From: Streptomyces sp. NBC_00820
GTDB lineage: Bacteria > Actinomycetota > Actinomycetes > Streptomycetales > Streptomycetaceae
Direction: 5' to 3'
NCBI RefSeq assembly: GCF_036347055.1
Contig: NZ_CP108882.1
Location: 5,064,501-5,128,500, forward strand
Length of the DNA: 64,000 bases
Within the stretch, counting starts at the first letter, position 1. Every line of letters begins with the position of its first letter. The notes beneath the pieces were generated by a model. The model did not search any database and had not been told where the DNA came from. It worked only from the letters and a program-made list of their open reading frames with translations. Positions 34,427-42,835 of this stretch are shown in pieces. Position numbers and translations under genes: made by a program.

Positions 34427-35656
34427 ATGAGCTACGGCATGACCGGCCCCTCGCGTTCCGTGATCCTGGACGATGTGCGCGGGGCGCAGAAGATGCTCTC
34501 GGGCGTGGCACGGGTGACCGCGATGGAGAGCAGCCGGCACCTGTCCCAGCTGGTCGGCGCGCCGGTGCACCTGAAGTGCGAGAACCTGCAGCGGACCGGC
34601 TCGTTCAAGCTGCGCGGCGCCTACGTGCGCATCGCCGGGCTGCTCCCCGAGGAGCGCGCCGCGGGGGTGGTGGCCGCGAGCGCCGGGAACCACGCGCAGG
34701 GCGTGGCGCTGGCCTCCTCGCTGCTGGGCGTGCACGCCACCGTCTTCATGCCGCTGGGCGCCCCGCTGCCGAAGATCAGCGCCACCCGGGAGTACGGCGC
34801 CGAGGTGCGCATGTACGGCCAGGTCGTCGACGAGACGCTGGCCGCCGCCCAGGAGTACGCGGCCGAGACGGGCGCGGTGTTCATCCACCCCTTCGACCAC
34901 CCGGACATCATCGCCGGGCAGGGCACGATCGGCCTGGAGATCCTGGAGCAGTGCCCGGAGGTGGGCACGATCGTAGTCGGCATCGGGGGCGGCGGCCTCG
35001 CGGCCGGTATCGCGGTCGCCGTGAAGTCGCTGCGGCCGGACGTCAGGATCGTGGGGGTGCAGGCGGAGGGCGCCGCGGCCTACCCGCCCTCGCTGGCCGC
35101 GGGGCGCCCGGTGTCGGTGCGCAACCCGGCGACGATGGCCGACGGCATCAAGGTGGGCCGGCCCGGAGACGTGCCCTTCGAGATCATCAGGGACCTGGTC
35201 GACGAGGTGCGCACGGTCGGCGAGGACCAGCTGTCGGCGGCGCTGCTGCTGTGTCTGGAGCGGGCCAAGCTGGTCGTGGAACCGGCCGGGGCGAGCCCGG
35301 TGGCCGCTCTGCTCGCGGAGCCCGGCGCCTTCCCCGGCCCGGTGGTGGCCGTGCTGTCCGGCGGCAACGTCGATCCGGTGCTGATGCAGCGGGTACTGCG
35401 GCACGGCATGGCCGCGCAGGGCCGCTATCTGGCGGTCCGGCTGCGGCTGACGGACCGCCCGGGCGCCCTCGCCACGCTCCTCGGAGTGCTGTCGGCGGCC
35501 GACGCCAACGTGCTCGACGTGAGCCACATCCGCACCGACCCGCGGATCGGGCTCACCGAGGCCGAGGTGGAGCTGCACCTGGAGACGATGGGGCCGGAGC
35601 ACTGCGCCGAGGTCGGGCACGCCCTGCGCGAGGCGGGCTACACGATCCTCGACTGA
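34427..35656 (+). CDS. ilvA: Threonine dehydratase (biosynthetic/ACT type)
   Basis: This 409-aa PLP enzyme deaminates threonine to 2-oxobutanoate, feeding isoleucine and propionyl-CoA. The PLP Lys is in RTGSFKLRGAYVRI. ASAGNHAQGVALASS binds the substrate, and the phosphate loop is VGIGGGGLAAG. SGGNVDPV closes the catalytic domain. Residues about 330-409 form a single ACT domain (LRLTDRPGALATLLGVLSAA), so allosteric control is expected. Length and the one ACT domain fit the IlvA/TdcB-like actinobacterial form. Propionyl-CoA made from its product is the substrate of PccB in this window. Confidence 0.93.
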   Translation: MSYGMTGPSRSVILDDVRGAQKMLSGVARVTAMESSRHLSQLVGAPVHLKCENLQRTGSFKLRGAYVRIAGLLPEERAAGVVAASAGNHAQGVALASSLLGVHATVFMPLGAPLPKISATREYGAEVRMYGQVVDETLAAAQEYAAETGAVFIHPFDHPDIIAGQGTIGLEILEQCPEVGTIVVGIGGGGLAAGIAVAVKSLRPDVRIVGVQAEGAAAYPPSLAAGRPVSVRNPATMADGIKVGRPGDVPFEIIRDLVDEVRTVGEDQLSAALLLCLERAKLVVEPAGASPVAALLAEPGAFPGPVVAVLSGGNVDPVLMQRVLRHGMAAQGRYLAVRLRLTDRPGALATLLGVLSAADANVLDVSHIRTDPRIGLTEAEVELHLETMGPEHCAEVGHALREAGYTILD

Positions 35657-35692
35657 CGCCCGGCACGACGCGGTGACACGCACGCACGACGA

Positions 35693-35722
35693 AGCCCCGG
35701 CGTCCGAGGGGACGCCGGGGCT
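35693..35722. terminator. Terminator between convergent ilvA and greA
   Basis: AGCCCCGGCGTCC (35693-35705) and its exact complement (35710-35722) form a 13-bp stem with loop GAGG, shared by the two convergent genes. Confidence 0.7.
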
Positions 35723-35746
35723 CCGGCCGGGTACGGGGAACCGGGA

Positions 35747-36247
35747 TCAGCCCGAGTACGGCTCGGCCTTCAGGATCCGCACCGAGGACTTCTTGCCGTT
35801 GGGCAGCTCGTACTGCGCGTCCTCGCCGACCTTGTGGCCGATCACGCCGGAGCCCAGCGGGGACTGCGGGGAGTACGTCTCGATGTCGGAGCTCGCGTAC
35901 TCGCGGGAGGCGAGCAGGAACGTCATCGTGTCGTCCTCGTCGCCGTCGAAGGCGATCGTGACGACCATGCCCGGCGCGACGGCGCCGTCGGCGGAGACCG
36001 GGGCCTCGCCGACCTGGGCGCTCTCCAGCAGCTGGGTCAGCTGGCGCACACGCAGCTCCTGCTTGCCCTGCTCCTCCTTGGCCGCGTGGTACCCGCCGTT
36101 CTCGCGCAGGTCGCCCTCCTCGCGCGCCGCCGCGATCTTGCCGGCGATCTCGGTGCGCGCAGGACCAGTAAGGTACTCAAGCTCGTCCTTGAGCTTGTTG
36201 TACGCCTCCTGGGTCAGCCAGGTGACGTTCTCGCTGGTCTGGGTCAC
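35747..36247 (-). CDS. greA: Transcription elongation factor GreA
   Basis: This 166-aa factor enters the RNA polymerase secondary channel and stimulates cleavage of backtracked RNA. The N-terminal coiled coil begins WLTQEAYNKLKDELEYLTG and carries the acidic tip segment (AREEGDLRENGGYHAAKEEQ). The C-terminal FKBP-like domain has SPQSPLGSGVIGHKVGE. GTG 36247 is chosen: GAGGAG precedes it at good spacing and MTQTSENVTW is the streptomycete start, while the frame upstream to 36301 has no family match. Single gene with its own promoter region. Confidence 0.95.
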   Translation of the reverse strand: MTQTSENVTWLTQEAYNKLKDELEYLTGPARTEIAGKIAAAREEGDLRENGGYHAAKEEQGKQELRVRQLTQLLESAQVGEAPVSADGAVAPGMVVTIAFDGDEDDTMTFLLASREYASSDIETYSPQSPLGSGVIGHKVGEDAQYELPNGKKSSVRILKAEPYSG

Positions 36248-36418
36248 AGGGTGCTCCTCGTCGGTACTGGGAATACAAAAGCTCGCCCTACCCAGAAGCA
36301 TGTTCCTTCTTGGATGGGCGAAACCACGAGCCTAACAATTCAAGGGCGAAAGGGGGAGGACATAAGCCATCAGAATTGCATCAACGCAGGTCAGGGCGTA
36401 CGCATTCCGAGTGGTGGC

Positions 36419-36817
36419 TCAGCCGGCGTGGCACCCCAGCAGCTCGGCCGTCGTACCCCTGGCCGTCGTACGGAGCGTGACGACCTTGTCGATGCGCGTG
36501 TCCCGGCCGGTGAAGCGGAAGTCCGCCCGGCCCACCTCCGCGCCGTCGGCCGACTGGGAACGCAGGGTGCAGTAACCGGCGACGCCCGCGTCCTTGTGGA
36601 CCTCCAGGTGCACCTGGACCGCGTCGGCGGCGGTCTGGAAGGTGATCACCTGGGCGTTGATCTCGTTGCGCGCGACGTAGTGGTAGGCGAAGTATCCGAC
36701 CAGCGCGAGCAGGGCCGCGCCCAGCACGGCCCCGGCGATCCTGAGCCTGTGGTCGGTGCGCTCGTCGGAGGAACGGCCGTAGCGACCCTCGGGCAGCCGC
36801 GCACTCGCCGTACCCAT
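36419..36817 (-). CDS. DUF4307 membrane protein
   Basis: The 132-aa product has a charged N-terminus (RYGRSSDERTDHRLR), one membrane helix (about 27-47, IAGAVLGAALLALVGYFAYH) and a small outer beta domain with two Cys (AGYCTLRS and LLGCHAG) that may pair. This is the DUF4307 pattern, an actinobacterial family found next to mca, as here. Function unknown. It diverges from mca across about 100 bp. Confidence 0.85.
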   Translation of the reverse strand: MGTASARLPEGRYGRSSDERTDHRLRIAGAVLGAALLALVGYFAYHYVARNEINAQVITFQTAADAVQVHLEVHKDAGVAGYCTLRSQSADGAEVGRADFRFTGRDTRIDKVVTLRTTARGTTAELLGCHAG

Positions 36818-36919
36818 GATCGTCCTCTCCGCGGAATTATTCGCCCCCCGATTCGGTCACTATAGAAGCTGCGACACGCACCCCAAGACACGGGGCGCCG
36901 ACCTACCGAGGATTGAGTC

Positions 36920-37801
36920 TTGACTGACCAGCTGCGACTGATGGCCGTTCACGCGCATCCCGACGACGAGTCGAGCAAGGGTGCGGCCACGATGGCGAAG
37001 TACGTGTCCGAAGGGGTGGACGTGCTGGTGGTGACCTGCACGGGCGGAGAGCGCGGCTCCATCCTCAACCCCAAGCTCCAGGGCGACGCGTACATCGAGG
37101 AGCACATCCACGAGGTGCGCAAGAAGGAGATGGACGAGGCCCGGGAGATCCTCGGCGTCAAGCAGGAGTGGCTCGGCTTCGTCGACTCCGGCCTGCCCGA
37201 GGGCGACCCGCTGCCGCCGCTGCCCGAGGGCTGCTTCGCCCTGGAGGACGTCGACAAGGCGGCCGGCGAGCTGGTCCGCAAGATCCGCGCCTTCCGTCCG
37301 CAGGTGATCACCACCTACGACGAGAACGGCGGCTACCCGCACCCCGACCACATCATGACCCACAAGATCTCCATGGTGGCGTTCGAGGGCGCGGCGGACA
37401 CCGAGAAGTACCCCGAGAGCGAGTTCGGCCCCGCCTTCCAGCCGCGGAAGCTCTACTACAACCAGGGCTTCAACCGCCCCCGCACCGAGGCGCTGCACCA
37501 CGCGATGCTCGACCGCGGCCTGGAGTCGCCGTACGGGGAGTGGCTCAAGCGCTGGGACGAGTTCCAGCGCGCCGAGCGCACGCTGACCACGCACGTCCCG
37601 TGCGCCGACTTCTTCGAGATCCGCGACAAGGCGCTCATCGCGCACGCCACGCAGATCGACCCCGACGGCGGCTGGTTCAAGGTGCCCATGGAGATCCAGA
37701 AGGACGTCTGGCCGACGGAGGAGTACGAGCTCGCGAAGTCGCTCGTGGACACCTCCCTCCCCGAGTCCGACCTCTTCGCGGGCATCCGGGACAATGCCTG
37801 A
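36920..37801 (+). CDS. mca: Mycothiol S-conjugate amidase
   Basis: This 293-aa zinc amidase cleaves mycothiol adducts of electrophiles and antibiotics, releasing a mercapturic acid for export and recycling the glucosaminyl-inositol part. The LmbE/PIG-L fold shows VHAHPDDESSKGAA (two zinc ligands and the general base Asp) and YPHPDHIMTHK (third ligand). TCTGGERG and DENGGYPHPDH are Mca/MshB hallmarks, and the length equals the S. coelicolor enzyme (memory). The start codon is TTG 36920. Its presence identifies a mycothiol-using actinobacterium. Confidence 0.94.
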   Translation: MTDQLRLMAVHAHPDDESSKGAATMAKYVSEGVDVLVVTCTGGERGSILNPKLQGDAYIEEHIHEVRKKEMDEAREILGVKQEWLGFVDSGLPEGDPLPPLPEGCFALEDVDKAAGELVRKIRAFRPQVITTYDENGGYPHPDHIMTHKISMVAFEGAADTEKYPESEFGPAFQPRKLYYNQGFNRPRTEALHHAMLDRGLESPYGEWLKRWDEFQRAERTLTTHVPCADFFEIRDKALIAHATQIDPDGGWFKVPMEIQKDVWPTEEYELAKSLVDTSLPESDLFAGIRDNA

Positions 37802-38033
37802 CATGAGCGCAAGCGTGAGCCTGGCAGTGACGCACCTCGTCCCCCTCGCCAAGGAGATCGACGAGAACAAGGTCACCCCCGGCGTCCTCGGCTTCATCGT
37901 GTTCGCGGTGATGGCCCTGGCCGTGTGGGGCCTGATGAAGTCGATGAGCAAGCACATGCGGAAGGTCGACTTCAAGGAGGCCCCGGAGACCGGGACCGAG
38001 AAGAAGACCGGCTCCGCGGCGCAGCGGGGCTGA
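37794..38033 (+). CDS. Small single-pass membrane protein coupled to mca
   Basis: The 79-aa product has one helix (about 31-51, VLGFIVFAVMALAVWGLMKS) and a basic cytoplasmic tail (KHMRKVDFKEAPETG). ATG 37794 overlaps the mca stop by 8 bp, so it is translated by coupling; ATG 37803 is a second possibility. The same small gene follows mca in many streptomycetes (memory), suggesting a membrane partner for detoxification, but no function is known. It ends 8 bp from the end of the convergent STAND gene. Confidence 0.75.
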   Translation: MPDMSASVSLAVTHLVPLAKEIDENKVTPGVLGFIVFAVMALAVWGLMKSMSKHMRKVDFKEAPETGTEKKTGSAAQRG

Positions 38034-38041
38034 CCCGCGGG

Positions 38042-41000
38042 TCAACTCCGCGCCGGTACCGTCACCCCCATCACCTCACGGGCGTGACGGTCCGGCGTCA
38101 TGCGCAGACGCCAGGCCTGCCAGCCCGCGTCGAGATCCACGCCGTGCTCCAGCAGCACGGCGTACGCCGGCAGCCACTCGCCCAGCTTCTCGTCCCGCAG
38201 CGGATGCGCGGCACGGGCCAGCCGGTCCAGCTCCTCCCGGGCCACCGCCGTGCCCACCTCCACCCCGCCCGGCGCCGCGTACGGCAGCAGGGTGCAGCGC
38301 AGGAAGCGCGCCCAGTCCTCACCGCGCCGGTCGCCGTAGGACGTGAACAGCACCAGCGCCTGGTCGCACAGGTCCAGCGCCGCCTGCGTACGCGCGTTGC
38401 CCGCGTCCACCACCGCCAGCTCCAGGCAGGTCCAGGCCTCGCCGTGGGGGACCCCGATGCGGTGGAAGTCGCTGCGGGCGTCCATGAGCAGCTGGCGGGC
38501 GAAGCCCGAGTTGCGCAGCGAGCCGGTCTGCGCCGCCCGCTGGTCCCGGGTGACCCGGGCCGAGTGATGCCGGGCGCAGGCCAGGCCGTAGACGTCCCGC
38601 ATCCGGGAGAACATCGAGCGCGAGCGCTCCAGGTCGCGGACCGCGTGATCCAGGTCGCCGGTCTCCTCCAGCGCCTGACCGAGGTGGTACAGCGTCCAGG
38701 CCTCCCCGCGGGCGTCCTCGTTCTCCCGGTGCCGGGCGGCGGCCCGGCGCAGGCCCTCGACGGCGGGGGCGGCGTCCCCGGCGACCAGCCGTGCCCGGGC
38801 CAGCTGGGTCAGCGCCCACGCCTGCCCGCGCGCGTCGTGCGTTCGGCCGTACTGCTCCAGGGCGACGCGCAGCTCCCGCTCCGCGCCCGGTACGTCGCCC
38901 CTGCGCAGGGTCAGCTGGCCGAGCTGGTAGTGCGCCCAGGCCTCGCCGTGCAGGGAGCTGCCCGCACGGTGCAGGGCCAGGGAGCGGGTGAGCAGGTCCT
39001 GGGACTGCGACAGCCGGGCGCGGTCCCGCTCGACCGCCGCCAGCGCGTGCATCGTCCAGGCGCGGTCCGTCGCCAGACCCGCGGCCTCCTGCAGGTCCAG
39101 GGCCTCCTGGAGCTTGACGGCCGCCTCGGCGAGGTTGCCCTGGTGGTGCAGGGTGATCCCGAGGGAGCACAGCGCACGGGCCGCGCCCGCGTCGTGATGG
39201 GCCTCCCGGTACAGGTCCACCACCGAGGCCAGCGTGGTGCGCGCCTTGTCCAGCTCGCCCAGCTGCCGGGCCGCGATACCGGTACGCCACTGCACCGAGC
39301 GCATCAGCAGGCCCTCGTCCACCGTCTGCGCCAGCTCGCCGATCTCGCCGAGCCGGTAGAGGTCCCCGCGCAGCAGGCAGTAGTCGCACAGCGCGCCGAG
39401 CAGGTTCAGCACCGCCGCCCGGTCGACTCCCTCCGCGTGCCGCAGCGCCGCCGTGATGAAGCTGGACTCGTCGTCCAGCCAGCGCAGCGCCTCGTCCATG
39501 GAGGTGAAGCCGTGCGAACCGAACCGGTCCGAACGCGTCGACATGTTGCCGTCGACCAGACGCAGCACCGACTCGGCCAGCTCCGCGTAGTCCACGATCA
39601 GCCGCTCCTGCGCCGCCGCCCGCTCGGCGGGTTCCTCCTCGTCCACCAGACGGGCCTGCGCGAAGGCGCGCACCAGGTCGTGCAGCCGGTAGCGGCTGCC
39701 GCGCACCTGGTCGAGCAGACCGGCCCGCGCGAGTTCGAGCAGATGCCGCTCGGCCTCCCGCTCGTCCGCACCCAGCAGCGCGGCGGCCGCCGCGACACCG
39801 AGCGAGGCCCGGCCGGCCAGCGCGAGCCTGCGCAGCAGCCGGCGCCCGGCCTCCGGCTGATCGGTGTAGCGCAGCCACAGCGCACGCTCCACCGGGCCCA
39901 CCGTGCCGTACGCCCCCAGGTCGGCGGCGAGCTGCCGGGGTGAGCGCGGGCCCAGCGCGGAACCCGCGACGCGCAGCGCCAGCGGCAGCCCTCCGCACCA
40001 CTGCCGGATCCGGTCCGAGGCCTCGGCGTCGTACGGCCCCGATGCCTCCTGCGCGGCCGCGCCGAGCAGCTCCTCGGCGCCCGCCGCGTCCAGCGCCTCC
40101 ACCGGCAGCCGGTGCACCCGGGCCGGAAGGTCGGCGGGCAGCTTCAGCGGTGTGCGGGCGGTGACCAGGACCAGGCTGTCGGAACGCTCGGGCACCAGCG
40201 CCCGCACCTGCTCCGGGTCGGAGACGTCGTCCAGCACGATGGTCACCGGTAGCCCGGTCAGATGCCGGTGGTACAGCTCGGCGAGGCGCTTGACCTGCTG
40301 GTCCGGGGTGGAGCGTTCGCGGAACAGCAGCTGCTCGCGGGGCGCGCCGAGCCGGTTGAGCAGATGCAGCAGGGCGTCCCGCGTGGACAGCGGCGGCTCG
40401 TCCCGGCTGCCGCCGCGCAGGTCCACGACGACCGCGCCGCGGAAGTGGTCGCGCAGGTCGTGCGCCGCGCGTACCGCGAGTGTCGTACGGCCCGAGCCGG
40501 GTTCGCCGTGCAGGACCACCACGGTCGGCCGGGTCTCCGTGGCCGCCCGCGACGCCTGCGCCCACTGCCTGATCCGCGCCAGCTCCTCCCGTCGACCGGC
40601 GAACGGTCCCTCCGGTGAACGGAGTTGGGAGAAGGACTGCTCCAGCACCGTACGCCTGCGGGCCGCCGCGCTCTTGTCCGTCCCGCGCAGTGCCGGACCC
40701 CCCGGCTTCTGCGGGCCGGTGGGAGCGCTGAGCACTCGCTGCTGCTCGAGGAACGGACGGATGCCGCGCACCTCCAGAGCGGTCAGCCACTGCAGCCGAA
40801 GCTGCTCCGGGCCGCCGGGCTGACCTGCCGCGCCCGCGCGATGGTGCGCGGCGGGCAGATGGGTCCCGGCCACCTTCACCACCGTGGCGGCCGCGCCCAC
40901 CACCCCCACGGCGACGCCCGCGCCGACGGCCGTGCCGGTACCGGTGCCGAGCGAGAGGTCGGCGACCGTGGCGGCGACCGCGGCGACACCCGCCACCAGC

Positions 41001-41245
41001 AAGGCCGTTGCGGCGCCGTCGCGCGCGTACCGCTCGCCGAACGTGAGCCGGCCGGCCTCGCCCGCGTCCAGCGCCCGCGTGTAGGCCTCGTACTCCTCGT
41101 CCGCCGACCGCGCCATCGCGTCGAGTGCCCCACGCGCCCGCGACAGCAGCACCTGTCCGTCGGTCTTCCCGCCCGAGCGGCGCACCTCCTCCTGAACGGC
41201 CCGCTCCAGCGTCCGCTCGGCCTCCGCCCGATGACCGTCCCTCAT
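38042..41245 (-). CDS. Membrane-associated NB-ARC/TPR STAND ATPase
   Basis: The 1067-aa product begins with a helical segment (HRAEAERTLERAVQEEVRRS) and two adjacent hydrophobic helices (about 78-100 and 103-125). The NB-ARC switch follows: Walker A HGEPGSGRTTLA near 245, Walker B VTIVLDDVSD, GxP motif CGGLPLALRVAG, and the MHD-like RLHDLVRAFAQ. The C-terminal 450 residues are tandem TPR helices (AWTMHALAAVERDRARL, AWAHYQLGQLTLRRGD, AWALTQLARARLVAGD). The module equals that of AfsR-type regulators, but there is no SARP DNA-binding domain; the membrane helices replace it. STAND proteins act as ligand-triggered oligomeric switches. The role could be signalling, death-like defence or regulation. 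Confidence 0.85.
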   Translation of the reverse strand: MRDGHRAEAERTLERAVQEEVRRSGGKTDGQVLLSRARGALDAMARSADEEYEAYTRALDAGEAGRLTFGERYARDGAATALLVAGVAAVAATVADLSLGTGTGTAVGAGVAVGVVGAAATVVKVAGTHLPAAHHRAGAAGQPGGPEQLRLQWLTALEVRGIRPFLEQQRVLSAPTGPQKPGGPALRGTDKSAAARRRTVLEQSFSQLRSPEGPFAGRREELARIRQWAQASRAATETRPTVVVLHGEPGSGRTTLAVRAAHDLRDHFRGAVVVDLRGGSRDEPPLSTRDALLHLLNRLGAPREQLLFRERSTPDQQVKRLAELYHRHLTGLPVTIVLDDVSDPEQVRALVPERSDSLVLVTARTPLKLPADLPARVHRLPVEALDAAGAEELLGAAAQEASGPYDAEASDRIRQWCGGLPLALRVAGSALGPRSPRQLAADLGAYGTVGPVERALWLRYTDQPEAGRRLLRRLALAGRASLGVAAAAALLGADEREAERHLLELARAGLLDQVRGSRYRLHDLVRAFAQARLVDEEEPAERAAAQERLIVDYAELAESVLRLVDGNMSTRSDRFGSHGFTSMDEALRWLDDESSFITAALRHAEGVDRAAVLNLLGALCDYCLLRGDLYRLGEIGELAQTVDEGLLMRSVQWRTGIAARQLGELDKARTTLASVVDLYREAHHDAGAARALCSLGITLHHQGNLAEAAVKLQEALDLQEAAGLATDRAWTMHALAAVERDRARLSQSQDLLTRSLALHRAGSSLHGEAWAHYQLGQLTLRRGDVPGAERELRVALEQYGRTHDARGQAWALTQLARARLVAGDAAPAVEGLRRAAARHRENEDARGEAWTLYHLGQALEETGDLDHAVRDLERSRSMFSRMRDVYGLACARHHSARVTRDQRAAQTGSLRNSGFARQLLMDARSDFHRIGVPHGEAWTCLELAVVDAGNARTQAALDLCDQALVLFTSYGDRRGEDWARFLRCTLLPYAAPGGVEVGTAVAREELDRLARAAHPLRDEKLGEWLPAYAVLLEHGVDLDAGWQAWRLRMTPDRHAREVMGVTVPARS

Positions 41246-41493
41246 GTCCCGTCCCCCTCCGGCGGCAACTCCGTTGCCTACGAGTGTCCTTCGGGGAGGA
41301 CGGGTGCGCGAGGGGGCGTCGATCACGGGGCGCTCGGCGTCGCCCGTCACGCCGCAGCGATCGCCGGCCCGGCGTCCAGGGCCAGGCGTCCGGGCCGCGG
41401 TGCCCGGAGTTCGGAGTTCGAGGTCAGGCGCCCGGCGTCGTACCCGAGGGACTGTCAGTCCGACGTCGCCCCCGAGTGACTGCCGGTCCGGTG

Positions 41494-42051
41494 TCACCGC
41501 CGGAGTCGGCCGCGTATCCGCCCCTTTCCCTCGGACAGCGCCAGCACCAGGCAGGCCCCCGCCAGCGTCCCCTCCGCTACCGCGCAGGCCAGGGCCTCGG
41601 CGAGCGGTGCGCCCGCCGGTGACGTCGTTATGTCGAACCAGGCGTCCAGGACGGCGACGGCCGCTGTCGCCGAGGCGGTGAGGCGGAAGCGGGAGTCGGC
41701 CCGGAGGCCGAGCAGGGCGGTGGCGGCGCAGCCCGCCGCCATGAGGGCGTCCAGGCCGGCCCAGGCCAGAGACCAGTGCCGTACCTCCGTGCTGGCCGGG
41801 AGGGTCAGGGCGAGCACCACCGTCCAGGGAACGAGCAGGACGGCACCCGCCCCGAGCAGGGCCAGCGTCCACCACTTCCCGCTCCCCGGCCTCCCGCTCC
41901 CCGGCCTCCCGCTCCCCGGCCTCCCGCCCCTCGACTTTCCACGCCCCTGCGCCCCACTCTCCGGCCCCCCACTTTCAGGCGCCCCACCCTCCGACCCCCC
42001 GCTCTCCGGCCCCCCACTCCCCGGCCTCTCGCTCCTCGACTCCACCCTCAT
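41494..42051 (-). CDS. Gly/Ser/Pro-repeat membrane protein
   Basis: The 185-aa product has an N-terminal low-complexity region of PESGG, PGSGG and GRPGS repeats and four hydrophobic helices (starting WWTLALLGAGAVLLVPWTVV). It ends with a short basic tail. The frame is open to 42204, but ATG 42051 has AGGGGG upstream and the longer version would run into the ArsR promoter. The start is therefore uncertain. No family is recognised; four-helix proteins of this kind beside ArsR genes may be efflux or sensor proteins. Confidence 0.6.
   Translation of the reverse strand: MRVESRSERPGSGGPESGGSEGGAPESGGPESGAQGRGKSRGGRPGSGRPGSGRPGSGKWWTLALLGAGAVLLVPWTVVLALTLPASTEVRHWSLAWAGLDALMAAGCAATALLGLRADSRFRLTASATAAVAVLDAWFDITTSPAGAPLAEALACAVAEGTLAGACLVLALSEGKGRIRGRLRR
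41881..41925. repeat. 15-bp tandem repeat within the membrane protein gene
   Basis: GCTCCCCGGCCTCCC is repeated three times. On the coding strand each unit encodes GRPGS, so copy-number change keeps the frame. Confidence 0.8.
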
Positions 42052-42232
42052 CCCCGGCCCCCTGTCGGCATCGCCCGGTACCCGATTCCGCGTGCTCCGC
42101 CCGCGTACCCGTGTCCCCGCGCCCTCGTCGCTCGTCCCGTTCGGCCTCCACGTTAGACCGCAGAGAAAGTTCTGCAAAGAAAATTCGGCAGACATCGGGG
42201 ACACCTCAGGGACGTCTCAGGGTTCTCAGGGT

Positions 42233-42244
42233 TACCGTGACGCC
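42233..42244 (+). promoter_or_regulatory. Leaderless-type -10 of the ArsR gene
   Basis: TACCGT (42233-42238) lies 6 nt before ATG 42245. TCAGGG is repeated three times just upstream (42206, 42217, 42226) and may be an operator. Confidence 0.4.
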
Positions 42245-42835
42245 ATGACCGACGGCATGCCCGAGATGACCAGCCTGGAGCGCACCGCTCTCTACAAGTC
42301 CCTCGGCAACCCCCTGCGCCGCCGGATCCTCGACCACCTCGGGCGCCACGGCGAGGCGAACTCCACCGGCCTCGCCCGGGAACTCGGCGAGAGCTCCGGC
42401 ACCACCAGCTACCACTTGCGCAAACTCGCCGAGCAGGGACTCGTCGAGGAGATCCCCGAGAAGTCCGGCGGGCGTGAGCGCTGGTGGCGGTTGCTGCCGT
42501 TCAGGCACACCACCCCCGACCCGGCCGCGATGTCCCCCGAGGAGTACGCGGCCGCGGCCCGACTCGCCCAGCTCAAGATCGAGGTGGACACCGCCCTCTT
42601 CCGCCGCGCCCACCAGGAGTACCGCGGCCCGGAGGGCTGGGCCCAGGTCCAGCGCCACGGCACCTGGCTGACCAGGGAGGAGCTGCTCGCGTTCATGGGC
42701 GAGTACCACGCCCTGCTGGAGCGCTACGGACACTCCCGCGAGGAGGCTCCCGAAGGGGCGCGCCCGGTGTCGATGCGTTTCTACGCCCTGGCGGAGCCCG
42801 TGGGAGAGTGGAACGGTGAACCGACTGGCCCATGA
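42245..42835 (+). CDS. ArsR-family helix-turn-helix regulator
   Basis: The 196-aa product has an ArsR/SmtB-type winged helix at about 10-75: [17 protein letters not shown], the recognition helix in [18 protein letters not shown], and a wing with [11 protein letters not shown]. The C-terminal half is helical and lacks the usual Cys metal sites, so it is probably not a classic metal sensor. It overlaps the next gene by 20 bp, which means a shared transcript and possible control of the thioredoxin-fold protein. ATG 42245 is set by the -10 hexamer 6 nt upstream. Confidence 0.87.
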   Translation: MTDGMPEMTSLERTALYKSLGNPLRRRILDHLGRHGEANSTGLARELGESSGTTSYHLRKLAEQGLVEEIPEKSGGRERWWRLLPFRHTTPDPAAMSPEEYAAAARLAQLKIEVDTALFRRAHQEYRGPEGWAQVQRHGTWLTREELLAFMGEYHALLERYGHSREEAPEGARPVSMRFYALAEPVGEWNGEPTGP

